From: Verrucomicrobiota bacterium
GTDB taxonomy: Bacteria > Verrucomicrobiota > Verrucomicrobiia > Limisphaerales > JACRJZ01
NCBI GenBank assembly: GCA_016219875.1
Contig: JACRJZ010000047.1
Location: 62,001 to 126,000, forward strand
Direction: 5' to 3'
DNA: 64,000 nt
Under the pieces are notes generated by a model, which had not been told where the DNA came from, made no database searches, and worked only from the letters and a program-made list of their open reading frames with translations. The first letter of the stretch is position 1. Each line of letters opens with the position of its first letter. Positions 35,201 to 45,700 of the stretch are shown here, piece by piece. Position numbers and translations under genes: made by a program.

Positions 35201-36066
35201 CGGTTCGTCGTGCCATCGTTGGTCAACGTGGTGTGATGGGAGGCGTTGGGCGCGGAGTTGTAGGCGCTGCCGATGAAGAGATCGTCGTACCCAGGGAAGC
35301 CCGTCAAAATGTTGATGGCTTGGACAGCGTTCGGCCCGACGGAGCCGATATAGACCGGCGTGGGCAGCCCCGCCACGGCGGCGTTGGTCGCGTCGAGGAT
35401 GTTGACACGGTTGGCGTCTGGGCTGGCGAAGGCGAGCGACTCGTAAAGCAGCGAGTTCAGTCTGCCGACGGTGAAGCCCGTGACGCTGTCGATGCCGCTG
35501 GAGCGGGCGCTGAGCCAAGTGTAGGCGCCGCCCGCTTGCTGGAGGCCGATGCGGTAGGCGCCGGTGGTTTTGTCCACGAGGACGAGATCGGTGAGGCCGT
35601 CGCCGTTGAAGTCGCCCTCGGCGCTGAACTCGTAGGGGTTTTCATAGACGAAGGCGGGCGAGGCCGGAGCCAACAAGAGCCAACAGCCGATCGCCAAGAG
35701 CCAAGCGGGCCAAGCGCCACGCAGACGGCGGGGTTCAGGATGAAAGTGCGTTTCACTCCGTCCTGTGGCGTCTGTAGCGCGGACTTTCCAGTCTATCAGT
35801 CTCGTCAGAAACCCTTGCGGATCGCGACGATTCCGCAGGACAGGCCGCGGCTGCGTAGCGCAGGTTTTCAACCTGCCGTAGCGCCGGTTTTCTAACCGGC
35901 GACGCTCTCGAATGGAGCCGGCCTTGGACGCTCCTGGGGCGTCATGAAACACTGCTGGCTTCGCCGACTGAAAAGTCGGCGATACGGCAGGCTGGAAAGC
36001 CTGCGCTACGAAGCGGCGCGGGCCGGCGTTTGAGGGAGGACAGAGCGGCTCCAAGTTTCGGGGCAT
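32251..36066 (-). CDS. Giant secreted protein with VCBS-like and calcium-binding repeats (third of the giant operon)
   Basis: This protein has about 1271 residues. The ATG at 36066 has a good ribosome binding site (AAGGGAGTCCCT); an ATG at 36114 overlaps the previous stop by 4 bases. The first ~115 residues are the translation of a family C repeat. Then comes a signal peptide (WPAWLLAIGCWLLLAPASPA) and a VCBS/FG-GAP-like segment (GDFNGDGLTDLVLVDKTTG). Two thrombospondin-3-like calcium sites follow: DSDADGVPDYVE with DSDGDGFSDFEE, and DSDGDGYRNLQEM near the C-terminus. The closing ~90 residues form a beta-rich domain. No catalytic motif is seen. It is probably surface-attached or secreted; function unknown. 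Confidence 0.75.
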   Translation of the reverse strand: MPRNLEPLCPPSNAGPRRFVAQAFQPAVSPTFQSAKPAVFHDAPGASKAGSIRERRRLENRRYGRLKTCATQPRPVLRNRRDPQGFLTRLIDWKVRATDATGRSETHFHPEPRRLRGAWPAWLLAIGCWLLLAPASPAFVYENPYEFSAEGDFNGDGLTDLVLVDKTTGAYRIGLQQAGGAYTWLSARSSGIDSVTGFTVGRLNSLLYESLAFASPDANRVNILDATNAAVAGLPTPVYIGSVGPNAVQAINILTGFPGYDDLFIGSAYNSAPNASHHTTLTNDGTTNRVILSDLGAVAPVGGANRIGLSPAPAHRMGFFHRGSTETFRVYDFTTSGSGAQTLSLGGFIPTNQWLHGKFSATNNLPQVLFYRPGQSFFSRYQVVEATPGNFTLPSGNQLNLGQPIYQIFSIPTATTNKLLVLFGNGETAKAYYFDGLSTLTVIQTFTADAGEHFTGAGVVGGNDFTLFSGSTNSGVSTKFKNWNWNGTGYTAGQSGDLPYVSQFSGRGNVLQFQREPFVTNAPVLLRLNNAGDWTGQPLIGGAPPALTVRSETFLSATQGLANPSTVSVGPIHPLAQFGLANQYSNAISLFSFQAPIGDKVSDVSISPTPGVYSAAITVKFTATDPSHLIYYRIGNAASWSQFTGQTIYVFSNTVVQYYGTPAAGNAKSAIKSAAYSFTSTTAAIDSDADGVPDYVESTYGLNPSGGRDSDGDGFSDFEELLHGTDAKSNASFPTTNSWPANKLHIDDQAVFDLSVRPQPWDGFSNRATLIATGATLYAWDLHGSLLGLAKTTNPPLPFARMTNIVVDPLKRLISLSTDLHYDILTTNADKTVGREMIGLVGVPALPALAVPYVFAGTNVGREATNWVLSASNAWTSLTRALLTNQITVNRSLESLLFEQAVAILLGSRSNSWWSNLTLFPFRVADVGRTNPPESALLSLETNLDLAHPGYQLKATFATISNLVENSTVAGITNLRRVAQDIYRINSLLNNTNPGSFISPIDALRTFLWNGTLDSNYLHWATTSNAFASASSGVTTILASLQPRSTTNLALVVRSDSFGSACRILDVPGTNAPYTLLNSSALPFSFPDNFQLPTGSLIYVYGYTDVTNTACTNRAIEVISIALAAVPIATDQDSDASLLIDSWERKFFGDLGQNAFVDSDGDGYRNLQEMWEGSDPRDVLGIPSVPAASLSRPVLEIVPDGALIRLRFNWPSAYLSKIQFRVRSSSTVNAAYTDLGTATPAVIGTDRWEITVATPLDPQQFYLIHLLLAPL
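35774..36009. repeat. Palindromic repeat, family C copy 3, inside the giant gene frame
   Basis: It begins GTAGCGCGGACTTTCCAGTC and ends GGCTGGAAAGCCTGCGCTAC, with internal GTAGCGCAGGTTTTCAACCT and GTAGCGCCGGTTTTCTAACC units. It lies between the start codon and the signal peptide of the 32251-36066 gene and is open in that frame throughout. Confidence 0.88.
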
Positions 36067-36110
36067 AGGGACTCCCTTCGTCGTTCGGGATTCGTCGTTC
36101 GGGATGGTCT

Positions 36111-39100
36111 TCATGGGACGTACACCTCGTTGGAAGTGATGACCTGATCGATTTCGCGGTTCGGCTTGAAGCGCACCAGCACGTAGCGGTAGCTGGCGCC
36201 GGACACGATGGGCTGGGTGTCCACCAGCCAGAGATAGGCCAGCGAGACGAGATCGCTGATCTGCAGTCGCGTCAGGGTGATGAACGGATCGTGCAAGGTG
36301 GAGGTGGCGCTCGGCCCCGTCTGCTGCTCGTAAGCGATGTTCTCCATCAGCGGCGACACTTGCACCACGTCGCCGGAGACGGTCGGGTAGTTGGTGTTGA
36401 CGACTTGGTAGCGGTACATCGCCACCGGCAGCAGGCGGTCGCCGTAAGCGTTGGTCAGGACCAGGCTGTTGGGATCGAATTCCCCGCCCACGGATTGCGG
36501 CTTTTTCTGCGTGCTAATCCGGCTTGACGTGATGGAGCCTAAGCCGATGGCCACGCCGACTTCGTACTCCGGCCCGTTCAGCAACGCGCTGGAATTGGTC
36601 GGCGAGAGGAAGGCGGCCACCGTGCCGAAGTTGGCGTTGGTCGGCGGCAAGCCGCGCGCGGGCCACGGCACTTGCGGGCCGGGCGTGTTGGTCGGGTTCC
36701 AGACGAACGTCTCGAAGTTGCTCGGCTCGCCGGGCGTGCCGTCGCTGCCCACGGCCTTCACGAAGACGGCGTAGGTCTTGCCCATCGAGATGTTGGCCGG
36801 AATGAGGAACTGCGCGCCGCCGTTGCCGAAGCTGGGGCCGACCTTGGGCGTGTGGTACACATAAAAGTTGAAGGTCGCGTTAGTGCCGTCGTTGGTGAAC
36901 GTGAGCGAGGTCGCGGCGTTGGTCGTCTGCGCCAGCAAGGCCGACAGCCCATTCCCCGGCGCCGTCGGCAGGGCGCCGATCCAGACCTCGAACCGTTCCA
37001 GCCCGTATGGCGGGCAGAACCAGAGCAGGTTCATGCCGGGGTTGTTGGTGTTGCCGACGGAGGTGATCGGTGAAAGCAGCGGCGTCGGCAGGTCGGTCGA
37101 AGAGCCGACTTCGACGCAGCCCAGCTTGGTGAGCGCGCTGGGATTGCCGTGCTCGTCGAAGAGTTGGAAGAAGTAGCAGAGCGTGCCGGCGTTGGCGGGC
37201 ATGGAGTCGTCGAAGCAATTCAGGATGGCCAGGATGTTCGTGATCTCGCCCTGGCAGATGAGCGAGAGCGGGCCGTTATCGACGCGGCGATAGAGTTTCC
37301 ATTCGCGGCTCGTGGGCGTGGGCTGGATGGAGATGATGATGGGCGGGCGGCTGCCGTCGCCCGGATCGCCGGAATCGTGCGAGCGGCATTCGTCGTGGCC
37401 CTGATTGGGGCCGCGGACGATGGTGCGCTCCGACTGGCCTCGCGCGAGGAAGGCGACGTGCAGTTCGGACTTGGAGTCGGGCAAGGCAATGCCGGTGGAG
37501 GGCACGGGCGGACTGTTGGTCCAGGGCGACACTTTCCCATCATACATTCCGGCCCGGCAGTAGAAGATGGACGAGGAGAACTCGGTGCGCAGCGGGTAGG
37601 CCCACTTGACGTCCACGAGGGTGTTGCCGGGAGAGTAGAAGCGCCGACCGAGAAAGTTGGATTCCACGGTCAGGCCGACGCCAGGGACGTAAATCGTTTG
37701 CAGCACGCTGAACTCCGCCCAGGCGATCTGCCGATGCCGGCGGGTGCATTCCACGACGAACTCGTAGTTGGTGGTGCCGCGGTCGAGGGGGATGAGGTAA
37801 GCCTTCCAGTAATCGACTCGCGGCTTGGTGCAGTTGATGTCGATGAAGCCGTTGCCGGCCGCCGGGCCGACACGGTCGCGCAAGACGCCGAAGGCCGGGC
37901 CGCTGTTTCCGGAGAGGTTCTGGCCGCAGGCGCCGGAGTCGCCGGCACGCACGGTGTACCAGAAAGTCTTTCCGAGATCGCTGGCGGTCTTCGGCGCAGT
38001 GGGGCCGTTGTCGAGGTAGCTGTTCTGCTTCGAGCCGGCTACATGCGGCACCACAGCGATGAGGTTGTTGGAGATGTTGCCGGACTTCAGGTTGATCTCG
38101 TTCATGTTCGTCCACCGATAGACCCAGTAATTGGTCACGCGGTCGGTGGTGTTGGTGTTCTGGTTCCAGTACACGCGCAGCGACTGGAATTGGGTCTTGA
38201 GCACGGTGTTGTAGCTGTAGTCGTTGATGACCTTGAGTTGCACCGGCACTTGCGGCGGCAGGCGGTCGCAAACGGTCGCCAGCAAGCCCGTCGAGACCAG
38301 GCCGTCGTGGGCCAGCACGTCGCGGGCAGTCACGAAGTAATAAAACTGCGCGCCGTTGGTGAAGCCGTAGTTGACATAGCCGGGCAGGAAGCGGCCGTCG
38401 TCGTCAGCGATGAAGAGCGTGTTCGTGTCGCCAGCAGGCGGGGTGAGGTTCGCCGCTTCGGCCACGGTGAAGACCTTGGCGTTGATGATCGGAAGGCGGT
38501 TCACGCGGCGGACGGCGATGTTGGTCGTGGCGAGCCAGCGGTTGGTCAGGAGCGCGGGCGTGGGCGGCGTGACGTGCCAGCCTTGGGCCACGGCGTAGTT
38601 CTTCTGCACGCGCCAAAGGTTGTAGCCGAATTGCAGCAGACCGAGACGGCGCAAGGCGTCCGGCGTGCCCCAGCGGAACTTGAGGTTGATGTCGCCCTGG
38701 GCCGTGGTTTCCGGCACGAGCACCGGCGGGCCGGGTCGCGGGAGGACGGTGGGATTGGCGGTATCGACGGTGACGCGGCCTACCACAGCGACGTCGCGGT
38801 TGGCGGCGGGGTCGAAGTTACGAATCTCGAACGTGGTCACGCCGGGTGTCACCATCTGCGCGTCCGCCATGCCGAGGCAGAGCGCGACGCCGGGATGATT
38901 GCGCGCCAGCAGGACGAGGTTGCGAAAGTGCGCCTCGTCCACGAGCGAGCCGCGGATGACGGCGGAAAGCTGGTCGGCGCGGGAGATGGTGTTGGTGGGC
39001 ATGAGGCTGGCGAAGAGTTGCATCATGTCGTCGCCAAGCTGGGCGGAGTCTTCGCCCACGTTCTCGGCGCGGCGCAGGAGCGGCTCGATGGAGCGGGCGT

Positions 39101-39725
39101 CAGTCTGGAGCGCGGCGACCGAGAGGCGCGTGTAAGGCGCGGCATTCGAGGGGAAGCCGGGCTTGGCGTAAATCGCGAACGAGCGTCCGCTCACCAGGCT
39201 CGGCGTGGTGGCCTGCCAGAGAATGAACGCCCAGTCGCGGCTGGTGGAATCCTTGGTCGTGGTGGCGACGGTATAGACGATATCGCCGAGGCCGGATTGG
39301 GCCAGGGCCGAGGCCGGAAGCAGCGCCGCAAGGAGCAAGCCGGCCAAGCGGATGCAAGTGCAAGCTTGGCGATTCTGAAAAATGTAGCGGCCTGCAACGA
39401 CTCCTGGAAGAACTGACGCAACGCGGCAGAGCCACGACCAAAGTAGCGCAGACTTTCCAGTCTGCCGTATCGCCGACTTTCTAGTCGGCGGGCCCAGCGA
39501 AGTTCCAAGGCGCTCAAAACAATCCAACATCCGAATCATTCGGACGCGTCGCCGGTTGGAAAACCGGCGATACGGCAGGTTGAAAACCTGCGCTACGAAG
39601 CCGCCGTCTGCTGTTCGACGGACGAAATCGTCACGGGCCGGGCCGGCTCCAGGCGATGCTGGCAGACGGAGAATTGTCGCCACGAGAGAGCGAAACTGTG
39701 AGATTCTGGAAATCAAGTTGAACAT
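36111..39725 (-). CDS. Giant secreted protein with fibronectin-like repeats (second of the giant operon)
   Basis: This is a 1204-residue protein. The ATG at 39725 is 9 bases after the stop of the previous gene with TAAGGGG five bases before it, a strong start. Residues ~45-95 translate a family C repeat. A signal peptide follows (RLAGLLLAALLPASALA, near residues 125-142). The mature part has several beta-sandwich segments resembling fibronectin type III or Ig-like repeats (FWYTVRAGD, ITSVGNTNN, TYAVFVKAVGSDGTPGE). No enzymatic motif is recognised. Export would require use of an internal start or tolerance of a long N-region. Its stop overlaps the next gene's first ATG by 4 bases. Confidence 0.75.
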   Translation of the reverse strand: MFNLISRISQFRSLVATILRLPASPGAGPARDDFVRRTADGGFVAQVFNLPYRRFSNRRRVRMIRMLDCFERLGTSLGPPTRKSAIRQTGKSALLWSWLCRVASVLPGVVAGRYIFQNRQACTCIRLAGLLLAALLPASALAQSGLGDIVYTVATTTKDSTSRDWAFILWQATTPSLVSGRSFAIYAKPGFPSNAAPYTRLSVAALQTDARSIEPLLRRAENVGEDSAQLGDDMMQLFASLMPTNTISRADQLSAVIRGSLVDEAHFRNLVLLARNHPGVALCLGMADAQMVTPGVTTFEIRNFDPAANRDVAVVGRVTVDTANPTVLPRPGPPVLVPETTAQGDINLKFRWGTPDALRRLGLLQFGYNLWRVQKNYAVAQGWHVTPPTPALLTNRWLATTNIAVRRVNRLPIINAKVFTVAEAANLTPPAGDTNTLFIADDDGRFLPGYVNYGFTNGAQFYYFVTARDVLAHDGLVSTGLLATVCDRLPPQVPVQLKVINDYSYNTVLKTQFQSLRVYWNQNTNTTDRVTNYWVYRWTNMNEINLKSGNISNNLIAVVPHVAGSKQNSYLDNGPTAPKTASDLGKTFWYTVRAGDSGACGQNLSGNSGPAFGVLRDRVGPAAGNGFIDINCTKPRVDYWKAYLIPLDRGTTNYEFVVECTRRHRQIAWAEFSVLQTIYVPGVGLTVESNFLGRRFYSPGNTLVDVKWAYPLRTEFSSSIFYCRAGMYDGKVSPWTNSPPVPSTGIALPDSKSELHVAFLARGQSERTIVRGPNQGHDECRSHDSGDPGDGSRPPIIISIQPTPTSREWKLYRRVDNGPLSLICQGEITNILAILNCFDDSMPANAGTLCYFFQLFDEHGNPSALTKLGCVEVGSSTDLPTPLLSPITSVGNTNNPGMNLLWFCPPYGLERFEVWIGALPTAPGNGLSALLAQTTNAATSLTFTNDGTNATFNFYVYHTPKVGPSFGNGGAQFLIPANISMGKTYAVFVKAVGSDGTPGEPSNFETFVWNPTNTPGPQVPWPARGLPPTNANFGTVAAFLSPTNSSALLNGPEYEVGVAIGLGSITSSRISTQKKPQSVGGEFDPNSLVLTNAYGDRLLPVAMYRYQVVNTNYPTVSGDVVQVSPLMENIAYEQQTGPSATSTLHDPFITLTRLQISDLVSLAYLWLVDTQPIVSGASYRYVLVRFKPNREIDQVITSNEVYVP
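39443..39596. repeat. Palindromic repeat, family C copy 4, inside the giant gene frame
   Basis: It begins GTAGCGCAGACTTTCCAGTC and ends AGGTTGAAAACCTGCGCTAC, with internal CGCCGACTTTCTAGTCGGCG and GCCGGTTGGAAAACCGGCGA hairpins. It lies between the start codon and signal peptide of the 36111-39725 gene, the same relative place as copy 3 in the following gene. Confidence 0.88.
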
Positions 39726-39734
39726 GGGAACCCC

Positions 39735-42700
39735 TTAGTCGATGTGCCACGAACTGTTCTTGTACTGGAGCGAAATGCTTTTGCTGAAGCTGAGGCAGAA
39801 CGGGCACGGCCCGATCTCGGCCTCGAAGTGGCCGGTGCCCTTGAACTGGAGATCGTCGCCGTGCTTGACGCCGATCATGGTGATGTCGCCTTCGATGCTC
39901 ACGATGCAAAGCGCCTCGCCGGACACGCCGAGGAACATCTTGCCGCCGTAGGTCGGGCCTTCGACGAAGTAGAACGCGCCCGCGCCCACGCCGGCCGAGA
40001 TGCGGAAGAGACACGAGGCCGGAATGCCGAGCACCGCCTCGGACACTGGAATCCAGCCTTGGGCATAAACGTAGGCGCCGGTGAAAGGCGGGTTGCCCAA
40101 GACGCTGGCCACGTCAGGATCAATGAGCTTGATCGGATCGAGCGTGCAGGTCCGGCCAAAGAAGATGGCGCCGGAGAAGTCGTAGCTGTTGAACTTCACG
40201 CCGCCGCGCAGGGCGAGGTAGTTCTCGTATTTTCCGAACGCGACGGAGGCGGCCAGGTTGTAGAGCTTGAAGGCTTCGAAGCTCAACTCGCCGTTCAACT
40301 CCAGCGTGCCGGCCAAGTTGACGGGGAAGGGGATTGAGTTGTCGAACGTGAACTTGGTTTCGATGCTGCACGTCAGGTCGGGGCTGATCCAGTCGAGGCT
40401 GACGTCCTTGGCGCCGAGCGTGACTTCGGTGGCCGGCGTGTTGGAACTGTAACAGCCGGACGAGCCGTCGGAGTTGAGTTCCTTGATCTGGAGGTAGGCG
40501 TCGAACTGCATCGCGTCCGGCGCCTTCCACTCGAAATGGCCGTCGAGCCGCAGCAGCGTGAGCGCGTCGCCGGTGATGACGGCGTGGCCGTCGATCTTGC
40601 CCGCGCCCATGGTGTCGCTCACGTCGCCCAGGAGGCCATTGATGGAATTGTCCAGATCGGCCAGCGACTCGCTGATCATGTCGCGCATAGCCGTGTTGAG
40701 TTGTTGGAATCCGGAGTCGATGGCCTCGGTCATCTGCGCGTCGAGATCGTAGAGCCGCTGGCGGACGGCGGTTTGAATTTGGACCGCCGGCACCGAGGCG
40801 AAGAAGGCGTCCTCCACCTGCTGCCGGACGTAGTCCTTGATCTGCTGTTCCGTATAGACCTGGAACGGATCATCGACGGTGAAGTCGAGCTTGCCGAAGA
40901 AGTTGGTGATCTCCTTCGTGACGGTGACACTGACGTTGGTGATGTCGGCGGTCAGGCCGTGGAGCGTGTTGTCGATCTCCGTTACGAACTGGCCGCCGGT
41001 CGCGAGTTGCGAGTCCACTTGGACGATGGCGTCCTTGGTTTGGCCGAGCACGGTTTCCACCTGTTCGAGCGCGGGCTGGACTTTCTTCAACTGGTTGTCG
41101 AGTTCGGGTTGCGTGACCGATTCGATGAAGTCGGCGGCGAAGTCGATCACGAGATTCTCCACCAGCGCCGGGGCCACGTCGTAGCTGTCGCCGGCCTTGT
41201 GGAGCAGGCCTTTGACGAAGCCGCCGAGCGGCGCGCCGTTGGTGGTCTTGTCAATGCCGCCCGTGACGGCGTCGATGGCGTTGGTGACGTTGCCGAGATA
41301 GGTGCGGGTCTGGTCGATGAGGTTGCCCGCGCCGCTGGTGGCGTTGCCGAGGTTTTGCAGGACGAAGCTCAGGTTCGACGTGCCCATCGACACCGTGCCG
41401 ATGAACGAGTTGCTTGCCCGCACGGCGACGTTGCTGACAAACAGGGCGCGCTGCGAGACGGAAAGCGCGGCCCAATCGTTGGAGAGTTGCCGGTAGAACT
41501 GGCTGATGATCGGATCGACGGTGGCGTCGAACACGCCGTCGAAGAACCGGTGCATCTGAGCGTCGAGCATCTGGTCCATCTGGTCCACGCCGGTCTTGAG
41601 CACGTCATGGATCGGCTGGGTGGCGGCCTCGATGATCGAGTGCGCCACGCCGGTAGTTTCGTCGATGGCGTTGATGGCGATGCTGGTGATGCTGATCTTG
41701 GGCAAGCCGTCGTACTGGACGCCGAAGTCCAGTTCCGCCTTGAGCGGGTCGAGGTAAGTGACTTGGTGGCGCACGTTGATGACGAGGAGATCGTTAGTGC
41801 GCTCCTGCCAGGACTTGAAGGTGCGCGTGGTCGTGGACCAACTCAGCGGGTAATCGAAATCGACCACTTCGAGCCAGAGCTTCTGAGCGCGCGGGTGGTA
41901 GTCCTCGGCGGTGTTATTGCGGTAGTTGTCGAGCGACACCGTGGCCTGGGGGAAGCCGAAGTTGTCGGGGTCGAAGTAGGATGCGGTGAAGAAGTCTTGT
42001 CCACCATCCTGCCAGCCGTGGTTCGGGTTCCCGCTCCCCGTGCGCGCCCAGCCGCCGGAAAGGTAGATGGCCGGATTCACGTTCGGGATGTTGGTGCGGC
42101 AACTGGTCTGCAGGTGCGTCTTCATGTCCTCGAAGAACGGCACGTCCAGCTTGCCGATGAGGTTGATCCAGCCCGGCGAGGGCGGCGCATTGGAGTAGCT
42201 GTTGTAGTAGGTGTCGATGATCGGCATGAACGTGTAGGCGCTGCCGCTGGGACCATCGATGGAGAAACTGTTGGGCACTTTCAGCCGCGAGTCGAAGTCC
42301 TTCGTGCCGTCTTTCAGGCCGTAGGACTTTGCGATCAGGTTGCCGTTCGTCTGGAAGCCCAGCAGCCCGTAGAGCGGCTCGTCCACATGCGACGCGTAGG
42401 CTTCCACGCCGAGCGTGAGCGAGCCGTCGCCGGGTGCGCAGCCGTCGTTGCGGAGGAAGCGAATGGCCAGCGTCTTGAAGTCGGCCTGCCAGTAATTGAG
42501 CATCTTGAAGCCGTCATTGCTCGGCACTTTGGCGTCGAGCAACGCGCCCAGGCAGTCGAACTTCAACTCGTCAAACCGCTGCACGAAGTCGGAAGGGTAG
42601 GGGACCGTGATCGAGCCGTAGGTGCGCGATTCCAGGTTCTGGCTGTCGAGGTAGGAGAGGCCGTAGTTGTCGAAGGTGAACTTGTAGCCGTAGATGTAGA

Positions 42701-45700
42701 GCGTGCTGGGGAAGGTGCCGGGCACGGCTTCGTGAATGCCGGTGACGCCGGCGTAGCGGACGTAGTACTTGGAGCGGCCGGTCAGTTTCCAATTGACGTT
42801 CGGCCGCCCGCCGATGGTGCTGCGGGCGTTGTGGGCGTTGTCGGTAAGGCAGCGGAAGTTCAGGCCGGCGTAATCGGCAAAGCCATCGCTGTAGGCGGCG
42901 CTCAGCGGTCGCTCCAGGACAAGCAAGTTCGAAGCGGCCACGCCGGTGTAGAGGATGTTCGCCGGCCCGCTGTTGGGCGGAAGCGAGTTCAAGAGGCCGC
43001 GGAGGAACACGCCTGGCATGTGATACGCACCTTCCGTGAAGGTGAAGGCTTGCTGCGCGAACGTGCCCAGGTCCGTGATGTAGCCCCAGCGGAGGTTCAC
43101 CGTCGGCGCCGCCGGCCCTTCGCCCACCAAGCCGCCGTCGAGGGTGAAGTTGAGCACGGTGCCGTTCGGCGCGATCGCCGGCGTGTTGGTGATACCCGCC
43201 GGGTTGCAGCCAGGGCAATCGCCGGTGTAAGGCACCTGCACGGCGCTGAAGCCGTCCAGCTTGCTGACGTTCGGCACAGGAAGGTCCGTCGAAACGACCA
43301 TGGTGCCGGCGCCGGTCCATTCCATCGCCGTGTCGTACGGAATATGCGCGACGAAGTTGCCGGGGCCGAAGTCAAATGTGGAAGTCAGGACGGCGTTCGA
43401 CTGTGAGTCCGCAGCGACCTGGAGCGTCTGCGACATGCCGGTGACGGAATTCCAGTAGCGCTCGTTGGACCGCTTGAGCGCCATACTCGGCGGGTTGACG
43501 AGTTGGTTTGAGACACCTTCCAGGTACGCGTAGTCCGCGGCCCGCACATACGTCGGCACCGGCATGACCGTGGTGTTGAACACGCCGTTTGCCACCACCC
43601 AAGTGATGGCGGGAATCTCCATCCAAACCGGCTTGGTTTCCTCGACGGCGTAGATCGGCACGCCGGGATTGAACACCAGCGTCGCGCTCAGCGGATTGAG
43701 GCTCCCGTTCAATTGAAGGCCCGGGAAGTCGATGCTGCCGCGGGTGAGCTTGGAGGCGGTGTTGTTGAGCCGGTAGCTGAAACCGGGTGGCAGGAACACC
43801 GTGAGATTGCAGTAGCCGCCTGTGGGGTCGAGCGTGATCGGGCCGCGCACAAAACGCACGCGCCCCACGGCGTCGAGATCGGGCGACGGGGCGTTGAGCG
43901 TGACGGAGCCGGAGTTGAGTTCGGCGTTGCCACTGCTGCGCAAGCGGACATCCAGGGCCACGCCGCTGCCGTAGGTGTGGGCCGGATCGGCGACGACGTA
44001 GCCGCTGTTCGCGTCCACGCCCAAGGTGGTGCTGAGGTAGCCCACGCCGGTGGCGCCCGCGGCCGGCGTGTTGTTGATGCTGGTGAAGACGGTGTCGATG
44101 TTGTTGAAGCGGAGATGGCCGTTGAAGTGCAGCAGCCGCGTCGGCGAAGTCTGCATCGTACTGGCGGCGACGACCGGCTGGCCGGGGCCGTTGTAGCACG
44201 AGAGATTCACGACCACGTAATACGAGTTCGACACGGAATCCAACTGCCCGACCGGCTCGACTTGCAGGGTGTCGGAGGCGCCGACTGCTGCGACGCCTTT
44301 GGGCGCGCCGGCGGTGAAACTGGGAACGGCGTGAACAAAGCTGGTCGAGTTGTTCACGAGCGGGACCAGCGTGCCGTTGGTCGAGCGCAACTCGTAGTTG
44401 ATATAGACGGTGACGTCGTTGGTCACCGGCGAGGCCGAGTTGAACTCGTCGTAGCGGTAAAGACCATAGACGGCGTTGACGAGGAAGGCGGTCTTGCCCG
44501 GCGCGGTCTTGATGGCGAAGGTCTGGGCGAAGGCATCGCCAAAGTGGTACGGGATGACGTTGTAGGCCACGTCGCCGCTGACGGTGTTGGTGAAGTGGAG
44601 ATAAATCGTCGGGCCGTCGCTGTCGGTGTCGCCGGTGAAAATCCCGCGCCGAAAGAGGCGCACCTCCGCGGTGTACTGCGTGAGGGAACTCAGCAGGGCT
44701 GCCGGACGCAGCGACGCCGGCGTGGTGGAAGTGAGGTTCTGCGAACTGCCGATCCAAACCGTGTTCGTCACGTTGCAGGTGTAGGCGGCGTTGGTCACGC
44801 CGGTGGAATCGAAGAGCGGATGCGCCTGGCCATTGGTGTCGAGCAGCCGGTAGCTCAGGACGTAGGTGGTGTAGTGGCTGATCGCCGCGGTGTTCGTGGA
44901 CACGACGTCCGACTCGAGCAGGAACGTCTCCCGGTTGTAGCTCGGATCGCCGCTCGAAGCGTCCGAGTCGATCACGAAGTTGCTCAGGTTGGTGATCGCG
45001 GTCGTCACCGCGGTTTCGTTCACGGTCGGGTACAGCCACGACAGCGTGTAGCTGCCCGCCGCGCCGTTGTAGCCGTCCACCGCGATGCGGTACACCGTGC
45101 CCGCCGTCGCATCGAAGGTGACGGAACTGGTGTTGCCCACCGGCGTATCGTCGTTGGATGTCACCGTCGTGAGCGCGCCGACGCTGGCGCCCGTATAAAC
45201 GGCCAGCAGCGTATCGAAGCCGCTGCCAAAGGTGTTGAACGTGACCGTGCCGCTGAGCGGAGCCGTCCAGCGGAACCACACCGACGACCCGCCGGTGTTG
45301 CCGTGGTGATTCGGCTCGACGATTTCTTTCGTCGCTCCGAGCGTGGTGCCAGAGGTCGTTCCTGACAAAGACGCGAAGGCGGTGGCGGTGGCGAAGTTGT
45401 CGTTGGCTACGGGCGGGTAAATCACCGTGAGCGTGAGGTCGTCGAGATACCAACCTTCTTGGTTCACCGAGACGTCGCTGACGAATTGAAACTTCAGCGT
45501 CCGCGTGGTCCCGACGAAGGCGTTCAACGAGAAGTTGGTCAGCGTCCAGCTTGAGCGGACAGCGTTGTTCGACCAGATGGGCGTGGAGTCCATGAAGACC
45601 CAGATCCAGTCGTAGGTGGCTTCAATGCTCGGGACCTTGTACCAGAAACTCAATTGCGCGTTCGTGCAGACCGCCAGGTTCACGCTCCGCGACATGGTCG

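Noticed and set aside
37149..39416. Plus-strand frame of 755 residues opposite the second giant gene
   Set aside because: Antisense shadow; GC-rich third positions on the minus strand and the signal peptide there decide the strand.
40536..43406. Plus-strand frame of 956 residues opposite the 2099-residue gene
   Set aside because: Antisense shadow, Val/Glu/Arg/Asp-rich, no domain; the minus-strand frame has a signal peptide and recognisable domains.
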